A program made the position numbers and the translations under genes. DNA of 64,000 bases from Sphingobacteriales bacterium (GTDB taxonomy: Bacteria > Bacteroidota > Bacteroidia > Chitinophagales > Chitinophagaceae), in assembly GCA_004144175.1 (NCBI GenBank), contig SEFT01000009.1, forward strand, positions 1 to 64,000, in the 5' to 3' direction. A model generated the notes under the pieces. It was not told the origin of the DNA. It ran no database searches and was given only the letters and a program-made list of their open reading frames with translations. Shown here one piece after another: positions 17,224 through 25,572 of this stretch; the first letter of the stretch is position 1; every line of letters starts with the position of its first letter.

Positions 17224-17949
17224 TTATGCTGTTAGAAAATTATATCTGATCTCAGTCGGCGACACGCCAACTGTAGACTTTACGAATCGACTAAAATTTG
17301 AAATATCATTGAATCCAAGCATCGAGGAGATTTCATTAATTGTATCGAACGAAGAAACAATCATGTAAATCGACCTGTTTACCATGTGATATCTTACTAT
17401 CTGTTTTGCGGTAAGTCCAAACAACATCAAGCACGCCCTATTTATGGTCCGCTCGCTGTTTCCATTTATTGCTGCGTATTGTGCCATACTTATGTTGGCA
17501 TATACATATCCCTGTGTATGTATATAAGATAAAAAATCACCTACAAGTTCCACGTAAGTCTGCATCACCCGTGGACAGCTTTTCAAATAGGCTATACCAT
17601 CTGAGAGTAAATACTGCGGCATTACATTTCTGATAAACAAACTGTCGTTACGAACAGCTAATTGTGTCTGGAAAACATCAATAGCAACAATGCTTTCAAT
17701 GGGAGTATTCTTATACTTAGTCCTATACAAGATGTATTTAGACAAAGTATCTAATTCAACTTCATCAATTGATACTATATGAAAATCCGTTTGCTCTACT
17801 TCCATATAATAGAAATGCCACTTCGGTATAATATATACTACTCCTAAATCTATTTCATGCTTCACAAAATCAATCCATATACTCCCCTTATTTCTATAAA
17901 ATATGATCAGCTTTGTTTCAGCTGCAAGTTCAATTTTCTGACATGGCAT
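17224..17949 (-). CDS. AraC-family transcriptional regulator
   Basis: The C-terminal third carries an AraC/XylS double helix-turn-helix: 'INRACLMLFGLTAKQIVRYH' and then 'INEISSMLGFNDISNFSRFV', closed by 'GVSPTEIRYN'. The N-terminal ~140 residues are a beta-rich sensing domain. I place the start at the ATG at 17949 (241 aa). A longer frame begins with TTG at 17994, but a good -7 promoter box lies between the two. The gene heads the minus-strand unit with the putative modification protein, TPR lipoprotein and exporter, and is divergent from the LuxR-type regulator. It probably controls one or both units; its inducer is unknown. Confidence 0.85.
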   Translation of the reverse strand: MPCQKIELAAETKLIIFYRNKGSIWIDFVKHEIDLGVVYIIPKWHFYYMEVEQTDFHIVSIDEVELDTLSKYILYRTKYKNTPIESIVAIDVFQTQLAVRNDSLFIRNVMPQYLLSDGIAYLKSCPRVMQTYVELVGDFLSYIHTQGYVYANISMAQYAAINGNSERTINRACLMLFGLTAKQIVRYHMVNRSIYMIVSSFDTINEISSMLGFNDISNFSRFVKSTVGVSPTEIRYNFLTA

Positions 17950-17968
17950 AATCGATAGTGTATACCAA

Positions 17969-17976
17969 CAAATGTA
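17969..17976 (-). promoter_or_regulatory. -7 promoter box (TACATTTG) for the AraC/exporter operon
   Basis: On the minus strand TACATTTG matches the Bacteroidota TAnnTTTG -7 consensus. Transcription would begin about 14 bases before the ATG at 17949. A TTTG lies upstream but the spacing (15) is shorter than usual, so the -33 element is uncertain. Confidence 0.45.
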
Positions 17977-18196
17977 CTTTGGCAACCTACTCAATACTAT
18001 CCTACATTTACTGGTTTTTAATGCGCTTAATTAGGGGCATTATCGGGAACAAGAATCTTGTTTTCCTCCCTTTTTCAAGGCGTGTTCGCTATTATAAGTT
18101 TTAGGCTAATTTCCATTTTTACTATTCAAACAGGGAACTTTATGCTATTGCTAAATACTTAGAAACTATTTATATTAGCATATAACCTGTCACCAC

Positions 18197-18883
18197 ATGA
18201 ACACCCAATCTAATCCCACGAACGTGGCGGTACTAGATGGTAACCGCCTATTCCTAGAATTTTTAGTAACCGCTATTTCTGGATGGAGAGAATACCAGAT
18301 TTGCATTCAAGCATCTGATCAAATTGACTTCCTCTCTCAATTAGAAAACCTGAATGATAGCTTTCCTGACGTCTTGATCCTAGATATACTATTAGAAAAG
18401 ACAAACACCTATAAACTGATAAAAAAAATAAAGGACAATTGGCCGTATTTAAAGGTGCTAGTATTATCCACTTGTGTACATGAAATGACAATCCGGGAAA
18501 TGCAGGTTTTGGGAGTAAATGGTTTTCTTGATAAGAATCTGACTAGCAGTTTAGAACTACGTCGGGCACTTACAAACATCAGCTATCATGGGCACTATCT
18601 TTCCAATTTGTATTCTGTGGTGAAAAGTCAGCAACGGAAGTCAATAAAGTCTGTTCTCATGACTATTCCTCCAAGAGAAATCGAGTTCCTGAAACTATGC
18701 TTAAACGACTATACTTACGATGAAATTGCATCAACAATGAGTGTAAGCAGACATACAGTAGAAACTTATAGAGACAATTTGTTTGCTCGCTTCGCTGTAC
18801 ATTCTAAAACAGCTCTCCTGGTATATGCTATTCGAACAGGAATTGTCAATTTAAATTTAAATCAGAGGTCCGAGATTAACTAG
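18197..18883 (+). CDS. LuxR/NarL-type response regulator
   Basis: This 228-residue response regulator has a receiver domain (about 8-130) with phosphoacceptor D63 in 'DVLILDILLEK' and a conserved 'LVLST...GVNGFLDKN' end, and a C-terminal GerE/LuxR helix-turn-helix (about 158-220): 'IPPREIEFLKLCLNDYTYDE' followed by 'SVSRHTVETYRDNLFARF'. It is divergent from the AraC gene across a 250-base intergenic region and points toward the precursor gene 467 bases downstream. No partner histidine kinase is adjacent, so its input comes from elsewhere. A role in switching on the precursor is inferred from position. Confidence 0.9.
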   Translation: MNTQSNPTNVAVLDGNRLFLEFLVTAISGWREYQICIQASDQIDFLSQLENLNDSFPDVLILDILLEKTNTYKLIKKIKDNWPYLKVLVLSTCVHEMTIREMQVLGVNGFLDKNLTSSLELRRALTNISYHGHYLSNLYSVVKSQQRKSIKSVLMTIPPREIEFLKLCLNDYTYDEIASTMSVSRHTVETYRDNLFARFAVHSKTALLVYAIRTGIVNLNLNQRSEIN

Positions 18884-19027
18884 AAATGAGCCCCATTATT
18901 AGTGACTCAAACACGCGTGTCGTTCATAAGAAATCAATACTAGCTTGAATTAATGTAAAACACTTCAGGCTTAGTGGTATTACCTGATTCTCATCATTGC
19001 TACTTTAAAAAGGAGACTAGACTGCTT

Positions 19028-19071
19028 CTATACAATTTGGTCCATTCTATATGGTCCCCAATATTGTATAG
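19028..19071. promoter_or_regulatory. 44-base imperfect palindrome upstream of the precursor gene
   Basis: Outer arms CTATACAAT (19028-19036) and ATTGTATAG (19063-19071) are perfectly complementary. Inner arms GGTCCAT and ATGGTCC differ at one pair, around the loop TCTAT. It may be a long regulator-binding site or an RNA hairpin; no T-run typical of a terminator follows directly. Confidence 0.45.
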
Positions 19072-19285
19072 TTTGTTTTAGCGGTATAGTGCAAGCTTTT
19101 CAAGTACGTGGAACAATAAATAGTTGCGGCTTTAATTGGCATAGATTACATAGCTAAACTTTTAGCTCCTTGATCCAATCTTGCATCATCTGGAATATAT
19201 TCCTCTAACTACTCCAGAATATCTGCTGGCTTAAAAAGACAACATATTGTCATTGTAGGATAACGAAAATAAAATTGCCCGAAAA

Positions 19286-19316
19286 TACTTTTGTAATCGT
19301 TCAAGTTGGCCAACTT
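19286..19316 (+). promoter_or_regulatory. -7 box with overlapping operator for the precursor gene
   Basis: TACTTTTG (19286-19293) fits the TAnnTTTG -7 consensus and places the transcript start near 19299. Immediately downstream is the perfect palindrome AAGTTGGCCAACTT (19303-19316). A protein bound there would block the first bases of the transcript, giving a 5' leader of about 50 bases before the ATG at 19351. No clear -33 TTTG is seen. Confidence 0.5.
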
Positions 19317-19350
19317 AAACTACACATTCTAAACCTTCTAAAAAAAATTT

Positions 19351-19632
19351 ATGAAAACAGAAAGATTAAGCTTATCCGCATTAAAAGCTAAAGCTGAAAT
19401 AACAGATAAAAACGATGCGGTTGAAATGATTCAAGGAGGTGCAATCGGTGATTGCCACGGAATCACAGGCGCACATGGTAAGGTTCAGGCAGGCAGGTTA
19501 AAAGCTATGTATGACTTTGCTGATGCTATCAATAGGCTCTTTGGCTGGCGGGTTGTATCGACAGGTGGCCCGGGAGCAACTGATGGCATTGCTTCCAGCA
19601 TGGTAGCAAAAAGGGTTAGAATAACTGCCTAA
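19351..19632 (+). CDS. Double-glycine-leader precursor protein (candidate bacteriocin/RiPP-like peptide)
   Basis: This 93-residue protein begins with a leader typical of Bacteroidota peptides exported by C39 transporters: 'LSLSALKAKAEI' (6-17), a charged stretch, then 'MIQGG' with the cleavage site after G30. The 63-residue core starts 'AIGDCHGITGAHGK' and is glycine-rich. It has one Cys (C35), two His (H36, H42) and a central helix with Tyr/Trp/Phe, and ends 'VAKRVRITA'. A single Cys rules out an internal disulfide. It lies in the only C39-exporter locus of the window, behind a promoter with palindromes, and 45 bases before a T9SS protein gene. Antibacterial activity is inferred; another secreted-signal role is possible. 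Confidence 0.7.
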   Translation: MKTERLSLSALKAKAEITDKNDAVEMIQGGAIGDCHGITGAHGKVQAGRLKAMYDFADAINRLFGWRVVSTGGPGATDGIASSMVAKRVRITA

Positions 19633-19677
19633 AACAAAACCATAAATAGGTTTAACATCTCATTAAACAATATTCTT

Positions 19678-21072
19678 ATGAAACTTAACAAAACTCTTAC
19701 TCTGACTTTTAGTTACTTATTAGCCTCTCTCACTATGGTAACTGCTCAGAATCGCTCGCCAATTCCAGACGCTGGCCCTATAGGCTCAATGAAATGGCTA
19801 CCGTTGGCTGAAATAAGAAAGCAAATTTTTATTCCGGAAAAAAGAAATGGAAGCGTTCCATTGTCTCTCTTGAATAGAACAAACTCTTCAAATAAGACAA
19901 CGTCAGGATCCAGAATTACTGACATAATTACATCTGATTTTGAATTTCCAGATAGTATTCGGAGAGATTCTATCCACTATACATTTTCAGGTTCCAATGG
20001 TGGAAACTGGGATGAGAAATTTCTTCCATTCGATAATTCTGTACAGTTTGAATTTGGTGCCCTAAAATACGAAATAGACCAAGCATTAACTGGCGGTCAT
20101 CCCACCGAACAAATTTTAAAAGAATGGGATCCCATCGGATCAGAATGGCTAAACTCTATTAGATACACCAATACTTGGTCAAGCGGACGAGTGACCGAAA
20201 TTACTTGGGCAGATTGGAATGGAAGCAACTGGGAGGATTTCAGCAAAACGTCTTATTCTTATACAGCTGGGAGACTATCAACTATTACGGAAAGCTTGTG
20301 GAAAGGGAGTTGGGTAAACTATAAAATGTACTCCTATAGCTATAGTAGCTCCCTCTTAACAGAGGTATTAGTTCAAGATTGGAATGGAACGGGATGGGTA
20401 AACAATTACAGAAACGTATTCACATATTCGGGTACTTTGCAAACTACTGACAAGATTCAAGAATATAACCAAGCGACAAATTCTTGGCAAAATGCGGATT
20501 TAATTGAATACACCTTATACGATGGACAACTTCTACTAGAAAGCACTCATTCACTATGGAATAATACCTCTAATCTTTATGATTATGAATCGAAAAGCAC
20601 ATATGAATACACTGACTTCGGAGCCCCATCGGATGTTATTCAAAAGGACTGGAATGGAAGCACTTTTGTAACCGCTTTAAGAAGCACTCTTAGCTACAAT
20701 GCCGTTAACCAACCTGTTCTAGTAGAATACTATATTCCCAACGGTGCATCATGGGAGAAGTTCACTAATACAGTCTACCAGTATGAGTCTTATATGAAAG
20801 GGACGAACGTTGGCTCTATGTCCACAGACAACCGGTCAGTAACTATCTCGCCAAATCCAGCAAGCAATTACGTGATCATCAACACTCCAGTAATAACGGG
20901 CAACCCTGTTGTAACTATATATGATGTTCAGGGACGTATACACCCTTCTGTTTTGTCAATCGAAGGTGGACTACAAAAACTAAACGTATCAAGCGTGCCT
21001 GCAGGTTTGTATTTTGTTGCAACTGAAATCGAAGGTGTAAGACACATAAATAAACTTGAAGTAATTAAATAA
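19678..21072 (+). CDS. Secreted T9SS (type A) protein with W-N-G repeats, next to the precursor gene
   Basis: This 464-residue protein has an N-terminal signal peptide (cleavage near 'TMVTAQN', about 24) and a type A T9SS sorting domain (about 385-464: 'ISPNPASNYVIINTP', 'VTIYDVQGRI', 'GLYFVATEI'). Between them are about seven degenerate ~29-residue repeats with the pattern D-W-N-G-x-x-W ... Y-x-Y (about 145-380), a beta-repeat surface scaffold. It follows the precursor gene by 45 bases with no terminator between, so co-transcription is likely. A strong terminator follows it. It would be exported to the cell surface; a receptor, immunity or adhesion role in the peptide system is possible but not shown. 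Confidence 0.85.
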   Translation: MKLNKTLTLTFSYLLASLTMVTAQNRSPIPDAGPIGSMKWLPLAEIRKQIFIPEKRNGSVPLSLLNRTNSSNKTTSGSRITDIITSDFEFPDSIRRDSIHYTFSGSNGGNWDEKFLPFDNSVQFEFGALKYEIDQALTGGHPTEQILKEWDPIGSEWLNSIRYTNTWSSGRVTEITWADWNGSNWEDFSKTSYSYTAGRLSTITESLWKGSWVNYKMYSYSYSSSLLTEVLVQDWNGTGWVNNYRNVFTYSGTLQTTDKIQEYNQATNSWQNADLIEYTLYDGQLLLESTHSLWNNTSNLYDYESKSTYEYTDFGAPSDVIQKDWNGSTFVTALRSTLSYNAVNQPVLVEYYIPNGASWEKFTNTVYQYESYMKGTNVGSMSTDNRSVTISPNPASNYVIINTPVITGNPVVTIYDVQGRIHPSVLSIEGGLQKLNVSSVPAGLYFVATEIEGVRHINKLEVIK

Positions 21073-21096
21073 CCATATATACTTACAAGTTTGACA

Positions 21097-21125
21097 AGCC
21101 CTCAGCTTTTGCTGGGGGCTTTGTA
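21097..21125 (+). terminator. Rho-independent terminator after the T9SS repeat protein
   Basis: AGCCCTCAGC pairs with GCTGGGGGCT (one T-G wobble) around a TTTT loop, followed by TTTGTATTT. It ends the precursor/T9SS transcript. Confidence 0.8.
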
Positions 21126-21299
21126 TTTATTCCACAAACCTCTTACTGAGACGTATAACAACCATCCATACGATCACTCAATTTCACAACTTAACCTTAT
21201 TTAAAATCTAAGATTTTTAAGAAAGTCTTATCTGTTTATCCCAGAAGCTTTCACTATTCTGTTACAAAAACTTTTGAAAGCTGCATCAATCAAGCGGAA

Positions 21300-21322
21300 T
21301 TACTTTCTGTATCGGAAAGTAA
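21300..21322. repeat. Perfect palindromic motif TTACTTTC-N7-GAAAGTAA
   Basis: The arms TTACTTTC (21300-21307) and GAAAGTAA (21315-21322) are exactly complementary around TGTATCG. The imperfect copy at 10746 shares the left arm and the loop. It lies in a 400-base stretch (21073-21473) that otherwise holds only the upstream terminator and no gene. It could be a regulator site or the footprint of an insertion; see findings. Confidence 0.6.
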
Positions 21323-21473
21323 GTTAATGGGTTTCTCATAAGTATTTGATAATCCCACTGCTTTCATCCTATGCAAATGCACCCGCCAGGATTTATCGCC
21401 ATGCCTACAACAGGTTTCATTTTTATTATGCTGCGGATCACTCCAACGGCATGGTTATGCTTTAGTTAAGCAT

Positions 21474-21947
21474 ATGAAACAATTTATCGCAATTTTACTG
21501 ATAGCCGTAACGGCAGCATCGTGCAACAGTGCCACAAGCAAGGAAGACAAAGCTGTCATACTAGCACAGCAAATAGCACACCAACGTTCTCTTGACTCTA
21601 TGGAAACGGCAATGACCACACAACGCGTGGTAGACTCTATGAACGCGGTTACAGCAACAGCCAAGACCAAAGATGCGAATAAGCCAATGCGCCTACAAAC
21701 ACGCACTGTATATGTAAATAACAACAGTGAGCCTGCTAGCAACAATACGCAGCCAGTGGCTACAGCCAATGAGAAGAAAGGGTGGAGTGCCAAAGCTAAA
21801 GGAGCAGTAATAGGCGCAGGTGTAGGCGCAGTTACAGGTGCTATGGTAAGCGAGAAAAAAGGTAAAGGTGCTATAATAGGTGGTGTATTAGGCGCGGGTG
21901 CAGGCGTAGGCGTAGGTGCAGTCATAGATAATAAACAAGGTCGATAA
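21474..21947 (+). CDS. Glycine-zipper lipoprotein
   Basis: This 157-residue protein has a lipoprotein signal peptide ('AVTAASC', C17), a polar middle part of about 80 residues with Gln/Ser/Thr, and two C-terminal glycine-zipper segments ('GAVIGAGVGAVTGAMV' and 'GAIIGGVLGAGAGVGVGAVI'), the pattern of YMGG/Gly-zipper outer-membrane proteins. It should be a cell-envelope protein, perhaps a structural or stress-related lipoprotein. It stands alone between two terminators. Identity as a Gly-zipper lipoprotein is clear; the function is unknown. Confidence 0.8.
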   Translation: MKQFIAILLIAVTAASCNSATSKEDKAVILAQQIAHQRSLDSMETAMTTQRVVDSMNAVTATAKTKDANKPMRLQTRTVYVNNNSEPASNNTQPVATANEKKGWSAKAKGAVIGAGVGAVTGAMVSEKKGKGAIIGGVLGAGAGVGVGAVIDNKQGR

Positions 21948-21963
21948 GGATCCTAAATAATTA

Positions 21964-21994
21964 AAAAACCTCCTGGGAAAACCGGGAGGTTTTT
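21964..21994 (+). terminator. Rho-independent terminator after the Gly-zipper gene
   Basis: AAAAACCTCCTGG pairs with CCGGGAGGTTTTT (one wobble) around GAAAA. The symmetric A- and T-runs allow it to work in both directions. Confidence 0.85.
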
Positions 21995-22151
21995 ACTGCG
22001 TTCAAGTTGTTTTGTAGCATCCCATCTTCCACCCATGTAGTCTCTCAGACGATCAGCTGCTTTGAAGGATGAACGACACTGATCATACTAATAATTTCAC
22101 AGCATCATTTTGAGATGGTGTATATGTAACCTCTTCTAATTTTAAATAACT

Positions 22152-22721
22152 ATGTTTTTTTCAGCCGTGTTGTCCAGGTGCTTACTCTGTTCTCTTCTTT
22201 TTTCAGCTTGCATTAGTGCACGGACAACTGACCGGAGAGAAGCAAGATCTATAAGAGAAAGCAAAAAAGAAAGAGGTGTTGTAGACACTATAGAAGCCAG
22301 GTCAGCCACAATCAATGTTACCGACCAGAAGTTCGTAACAGTAGTTATCAACGACATTGATTGGCTGATCGTATGGGTGCGGGCAGCTTTGACCCAAAGT
22401 AAAGATGACCAGCTCAAGGCGCATGCCCAGGTAATGCTGTTGAACTACGAAGTACTGCTATCCAAATTTTCGGAATATGCTTTTAGAGCAGGATATGGCA
22501 TTCAGAAGGTAAACACTGCCAATGAAGCCGATATCAGGAGGGGCTTTGGCAAAGATTGGGATAAAGACTGGATAACGGCCATGGCCGAAAGGCAGTCAAA
22601 GCTCATAATGAAACTTGAAGGCATCAAGGATCATAATGAAACTGCGGAACTGAACAAGCTAATGGATCAGGCACTGCCGGTTCTCCGCGCTCACCTGGAG
22701 CTAACAAAAAACCTGAAGTAA
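22152..22721 (+). CDS. DUF4142-like secreted protein
   Basis: This 189-residue protein begins with a hydrophobic signal ('LLCSLLFSAC', possible lipid-attachment Cys near 20). It then forms a helical bundle with 'ALTQSKDDQLKAHAQVMLLN' and the ending 'ALPVLRAHLELTKNL', a pattern like DUF4142 periplasmic ferritin-like helical proteins. It lies 36 bases before the GAF-protein gene and may share its transcript. The family call is moderate because the diagnostic histidines are only partly visible. Confidence 0.55.
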   Translation: MFFSAVLSRCLLCSLLFSACISARTTDRREARSIRESKKERGVVDTIEARSATINVTDQKFVTVVINDIDWLIVWVRAALTQSKDDQLKAHAQVMLLNYEVLLSKFSEYAFRAGYGIQKVNTANEADIRRGFGKDWDKDWITAMAERQSKLIMKLEGIKDHNETAELNKLMDQALPVLRAHLELTKNLK

Positions 22722-22757
22722 CCAGATGCATTTGCATGTTTAATTACCCTTACCATC

Positions 22758-25079
22758 ATGAGAACTGAAATACTTAACCTGGACCTTGTTGATAAAAGGC
22801 TGATGCCCGCAAAGTCAGAACTTTCTTTTAAACCTTTTATTTCCTACCTGGAAAACCTGATTAGGGATCAGCCGCTGAAGAAGGCTATGTTTGAAACCAT
22901 GATCGTCAAGTTTAAAAGCGATCTTTCAGGCCGGGAACATGTTAAAATAGAGGAAGCTGCTGTATTTAAAGACCTGTTAGAACTGGTCTATATTTTACTA
23001 AATCCACTGATTACCCATGCAGCAAAACACGTATGGGCATTGAGCACCCCTGTTCCCGGTGAGATCTTCTATAGCACAGATGCATTTTACAATTTCCATA
23101 CTAGTGAAAACTTCAGCGTATTAGCAGGAGATTTCGAGACAAAGAACATCCTGTCAGGCAAAGAGAAAGGATTCATATACCAGCTAATCTTACGCCGGTT
23201 CTACAATATCGACTTTAGTGTTTGTAGCGATAGTCATATCCAGGGATTGAATCCTAAGACCAGGAATCCTGTATTTTACAAAATCGAAATCGATACCCGC
23301 TTTTTAGAGGTCTCCTACACAGAGCAGTTACCGGACCTGGACATTGCACTAGTGGAGAGCTGGTTGCTTGACTCAAAAGGTGAAAAATATCTGGAAACAT
23401 TATTACCCCTCTCCAACTTTCAGATCAGGGGATTTTCCATCCTTCAATTTACAGATGTTACCGAAGAACATGCTATAGAAAAACTACAGAACATCATTGA
23501 GGACCATGAAAAAGATGTACTTGCTGAAGGAATAAATGAAACGCTTCAATCTCTTGCAGGAAGCCGGAATCTGAGGTTCGGTATCTTGCCTTTCATTAAG
23601 CTAAACAGCCGGGCAATATATCTTGACGAAAGCAGCACAAATAGCTTATTGATGGCTGCGGCCCTGAAATACAGAGTTAAGCAAGATGTCTACAACAGTT
23701 TGATAGAACAATACGAGAAGCATCCTGAGGTACGGGTTCACAACAATATATCTATTAATATATTTGGAGCTCAACCGCTTCAGCGAATTTTGAAAAATGC
23801 CGGTATAGAGTCTTTTGCACTATTACCTGTTGTCTACCTTAAAAAGGTAGTTGGCGTTTTGGAAGTATACTCCAACGAGAAGGTTTTTATCGACCAAAAA
23901 TTGCTTTCCCGATTGCAGGCAGCCATTCCATATATCGGCCTCCTATTTAAACATATCTCCGAAGAATTTGCTGATTCAATAGAACAAGCTGTTAGAGATG
24001 ATTATACTTCCATTAAATCATCTGTCAAATGGAAATTCAATGAGGTAGTCTGGGCGCACTCTAAGAAATCACGCGATATATCTACAGTAAAAATAGGCAA
24101 GGTTAGTTTTGATAAGCTATACCCCTTTTATGGAGCGGTAGATATCAGGCAATCAAGTATGGAAAGAAATAACGCTGTGCTTGAAGATATCACTTTGCAG
24201 ATCAAGATGCTCGAGCAGGTACTAAAAGTATTACCTTCTATTCTGGATTACCCATTTACAGTAGTCATGGCCATGAATGAGCAAAAATGGCTTAATTGCT
24301 TTGAAGCATACGAAGCAACTGGCGATGAAATAACATTTAACCAACTGGTACAAGAGGAAATTGAACCATTTCTTTTGCAAGCTGCAGAAGCGTCAATTGA
24401 GATTGAAGAACTTGTAAGGCCATATCTTAATTCGGTTCTGGAAGCCGATGGAATTGTTCATAAAAATCGCCGGGAACTGGAAAGGTCCAGACAGATGGTA
24501 AATAGCAGTATCAACCGATATCTCACCCACCATCAGAAAGAGCTGCAGAAAATATTTCCTCACTACTTCGACCGTTTCCGTACTGATGGAGTGGAATATG
24601 ATATCTATCTCGGACAGTCTATTGCACCGCATAAAATATTTACCATGGAGCATGTTAAACACATGCGGCTATGGCAGTTAAAAAGCATGGCCGAAATCGG
24701 ATTGATCATCCGAAATCTTCAACCTCAGCTTTCCAAACCGCTGCAAACTACGCAGCTTATTTTTGTCCATTCATCCCCAATCTCCATTAGCTACCGCAAT
24801 GACGAGAAACGTTTTGATGTAGAAGGGGCATATAGTGTCCGCTATGAGATTATAAAGAAGCGTATCGATAAGATATCATTAAAGAATAAAGATGAACGTT
24901 TGACTCAACCTGACAAAATCGCATTAGTGTATCTTAGTCAATCCGAGGAGGAAGAATACATGGAATACATCTCTGTGCTTCAGCGTGAGGGCTTTCTAAA
25001 AGATGATGTGGAATTTCTGGAGCTAGAGGAATTACAAGGGGTATATGGCATGAAAGCAATCCGGGTAGGTATAGGATAA
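22758..25079 (+). CDS. Large GAF-domain-containing protein
   Basis: This 773-residue cytoplasmic protein has no signal peptide or membrane segment. A GAF-like fold is visible around 290-400 ('SFALLPVVYLKKVVGVLEVY', then 'LLSRLQAAIPYIGLLFKHI'). The ~360 following residues are helical and include 'FDRFRTDGVEYDIYLGQSIA', a block I associate with the same Bacteroidota family. No kinase, cyclase or DNA-binding domain is apparent, so it probably acts as a signal-sensing scaffold. The ligand is unknown. It follows the DUF4142-like gene by 36 bases and is followed by repeat-rich DNA. Confidence 0.7.
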   Translation: MRTEILNLDLVDKRLMPAKSELSFKPFISYLENLIRDQPLKKAMFETMIVKFKSDLSGREHVKIEEAAVFKDLLELVYILLNPLITHAAKHVWALSTPVPGEIFYSTDAFYNFHTSENFSVLAGDFETKNILSGKEKGFIYQLILRRFYNIDFSVCSDSHIQGLNPKTRNPVFYKIEIDTRFLEVSYTEQLPDLDIALVESWLLDSKGEKYLETLLPLSNFQIRGFSILQFTDVTEEHAIEKLQNIIEDHEKDVLAEGINETLQSLAGSRNLRFGILPFIKLNSRAIYLDESSTNSLLMAAALKYRVKQDVYNSLIEQYEKHPEVRVHNNISINIFGAQPLQRILKNAGIESFALLPVVYLKKVVGVLEVYSNEKVFIDQKLLSRLQAAIPYIGLLFKHISEEFADSIEQAVRDDYTSIKSSVKWKFNEVVWAHSKKSRDISTVKIGKVSFDKLYPFYGAVDIRQSSMERNNAVLEDITLQIKMLEQVLKVLPSILDYPFTVVMAMNEQKWLNCFEAYEATGDEITFNQLVQEEIEPFLLQAAEASIEIEELVRPYLNSVLEADGIVHKNRRELERSRQMVNSSINRYLTHHQKELQKIFPHYFDRFRTDGVEYDIYLGQSIAPHKIFTMEHVKHMRLWQLKSMAEIGLIIRNLQPQLSKPLQTTQLIFVHSSPISISYRNDEKRFDVEGAYSVRYEIIKKRIDKISLKNKDERLTQPDKIALVYLSQSEEEEYMEYISVLQREGFLKDDVEFLELEELQGVYGMKAIRVGIG

Positions 25080-25152
25080 TCGTTCACTCTTAGCGCTCCG
25101 TAGTACTTCATCAAATTACTTGTCCCAGCTGTCCGTAGCGTTCCATTAAAGT

Positions 25153-25300
25153 AGCTGTCCTTAGTTTGCAACTAAGGACTTGTTGACGTATGGTAGTAGC
25201 CTAATAGTACTTCGGCAGTAATATAAGGCTGCGCTAGAGTTCCATCACACAACTACAGATCTAAACTCAGCATGTCCTTAGTTGCAAACTAAGGACAGCT
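25153..25300. repeat. MITE-like element, family A (inverted pair of 27-base palindromic ends)
   Basis: The 27 bases at 25153-25179 (core GTCCTTAGTTTGCAACTAAG) are repeated as an exact reverse complement at 25274-25300, and each end is itself a near-palindrome. About 94 bases lie between. A second locus with the same layout is at 39132-39298, and partial copies occur at 25573-25622 and 26515-26562. No gene is present inside. The 582-base gap 25080-25661 consists mainly of this and the family B fragment. Confidence 0.75.
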
Positions 25301-25478
25301 TAGGGGTTTGGTAAGGTGTGGGTACATGTTGCTATACAGTGACCGACCTACAAAGTTGCGATCATTTTAGCAATCACGTAGTATTGCACACCCTCTAATA
25401 ATTATAACAATTAAGGTAGCCATATGGCTACCTTAATTTGACAATGTGATGTTGTCCTATTTCATCTTTTAGCTTACC

Positions 25479-25541
25479 CCGTTGTTCGAGATGTTCCGCA
25501 GAGCATCTCGAACTATTGATTTAACGCCGTTCTCCGAACGG
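25479..25541. repeat. Partial copy of MITE-like family B
   Basis: This piece starts CCGTTGTTCGAGATGTTCCG, continues through a GAGATG/CATCTC hairpin and ends CCGTTCTCCGAACGG. It matches one half of the 177-base elements at 35415 and 36657 in inverted orientation. Confidence 0.7.
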
Positions 25542-25572
25542 AATTCAAAGTACTATAGTTAGGGAATATCCC

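Larger units (their letters stand above)
18884..19350. other. Long regulatory leader region in front of the precursor gene
   Basis: This 467-base AT-rich region has no gene. It contains a large imperfect palindrome (19028-19071), a good -7 promoter box TACTTTTG (19286-19293) and a perfect 14-base palindrome (19303-19316), the last two close to the precursor start. It looks like the control region of the peptide gene. Confidence 0.55.
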
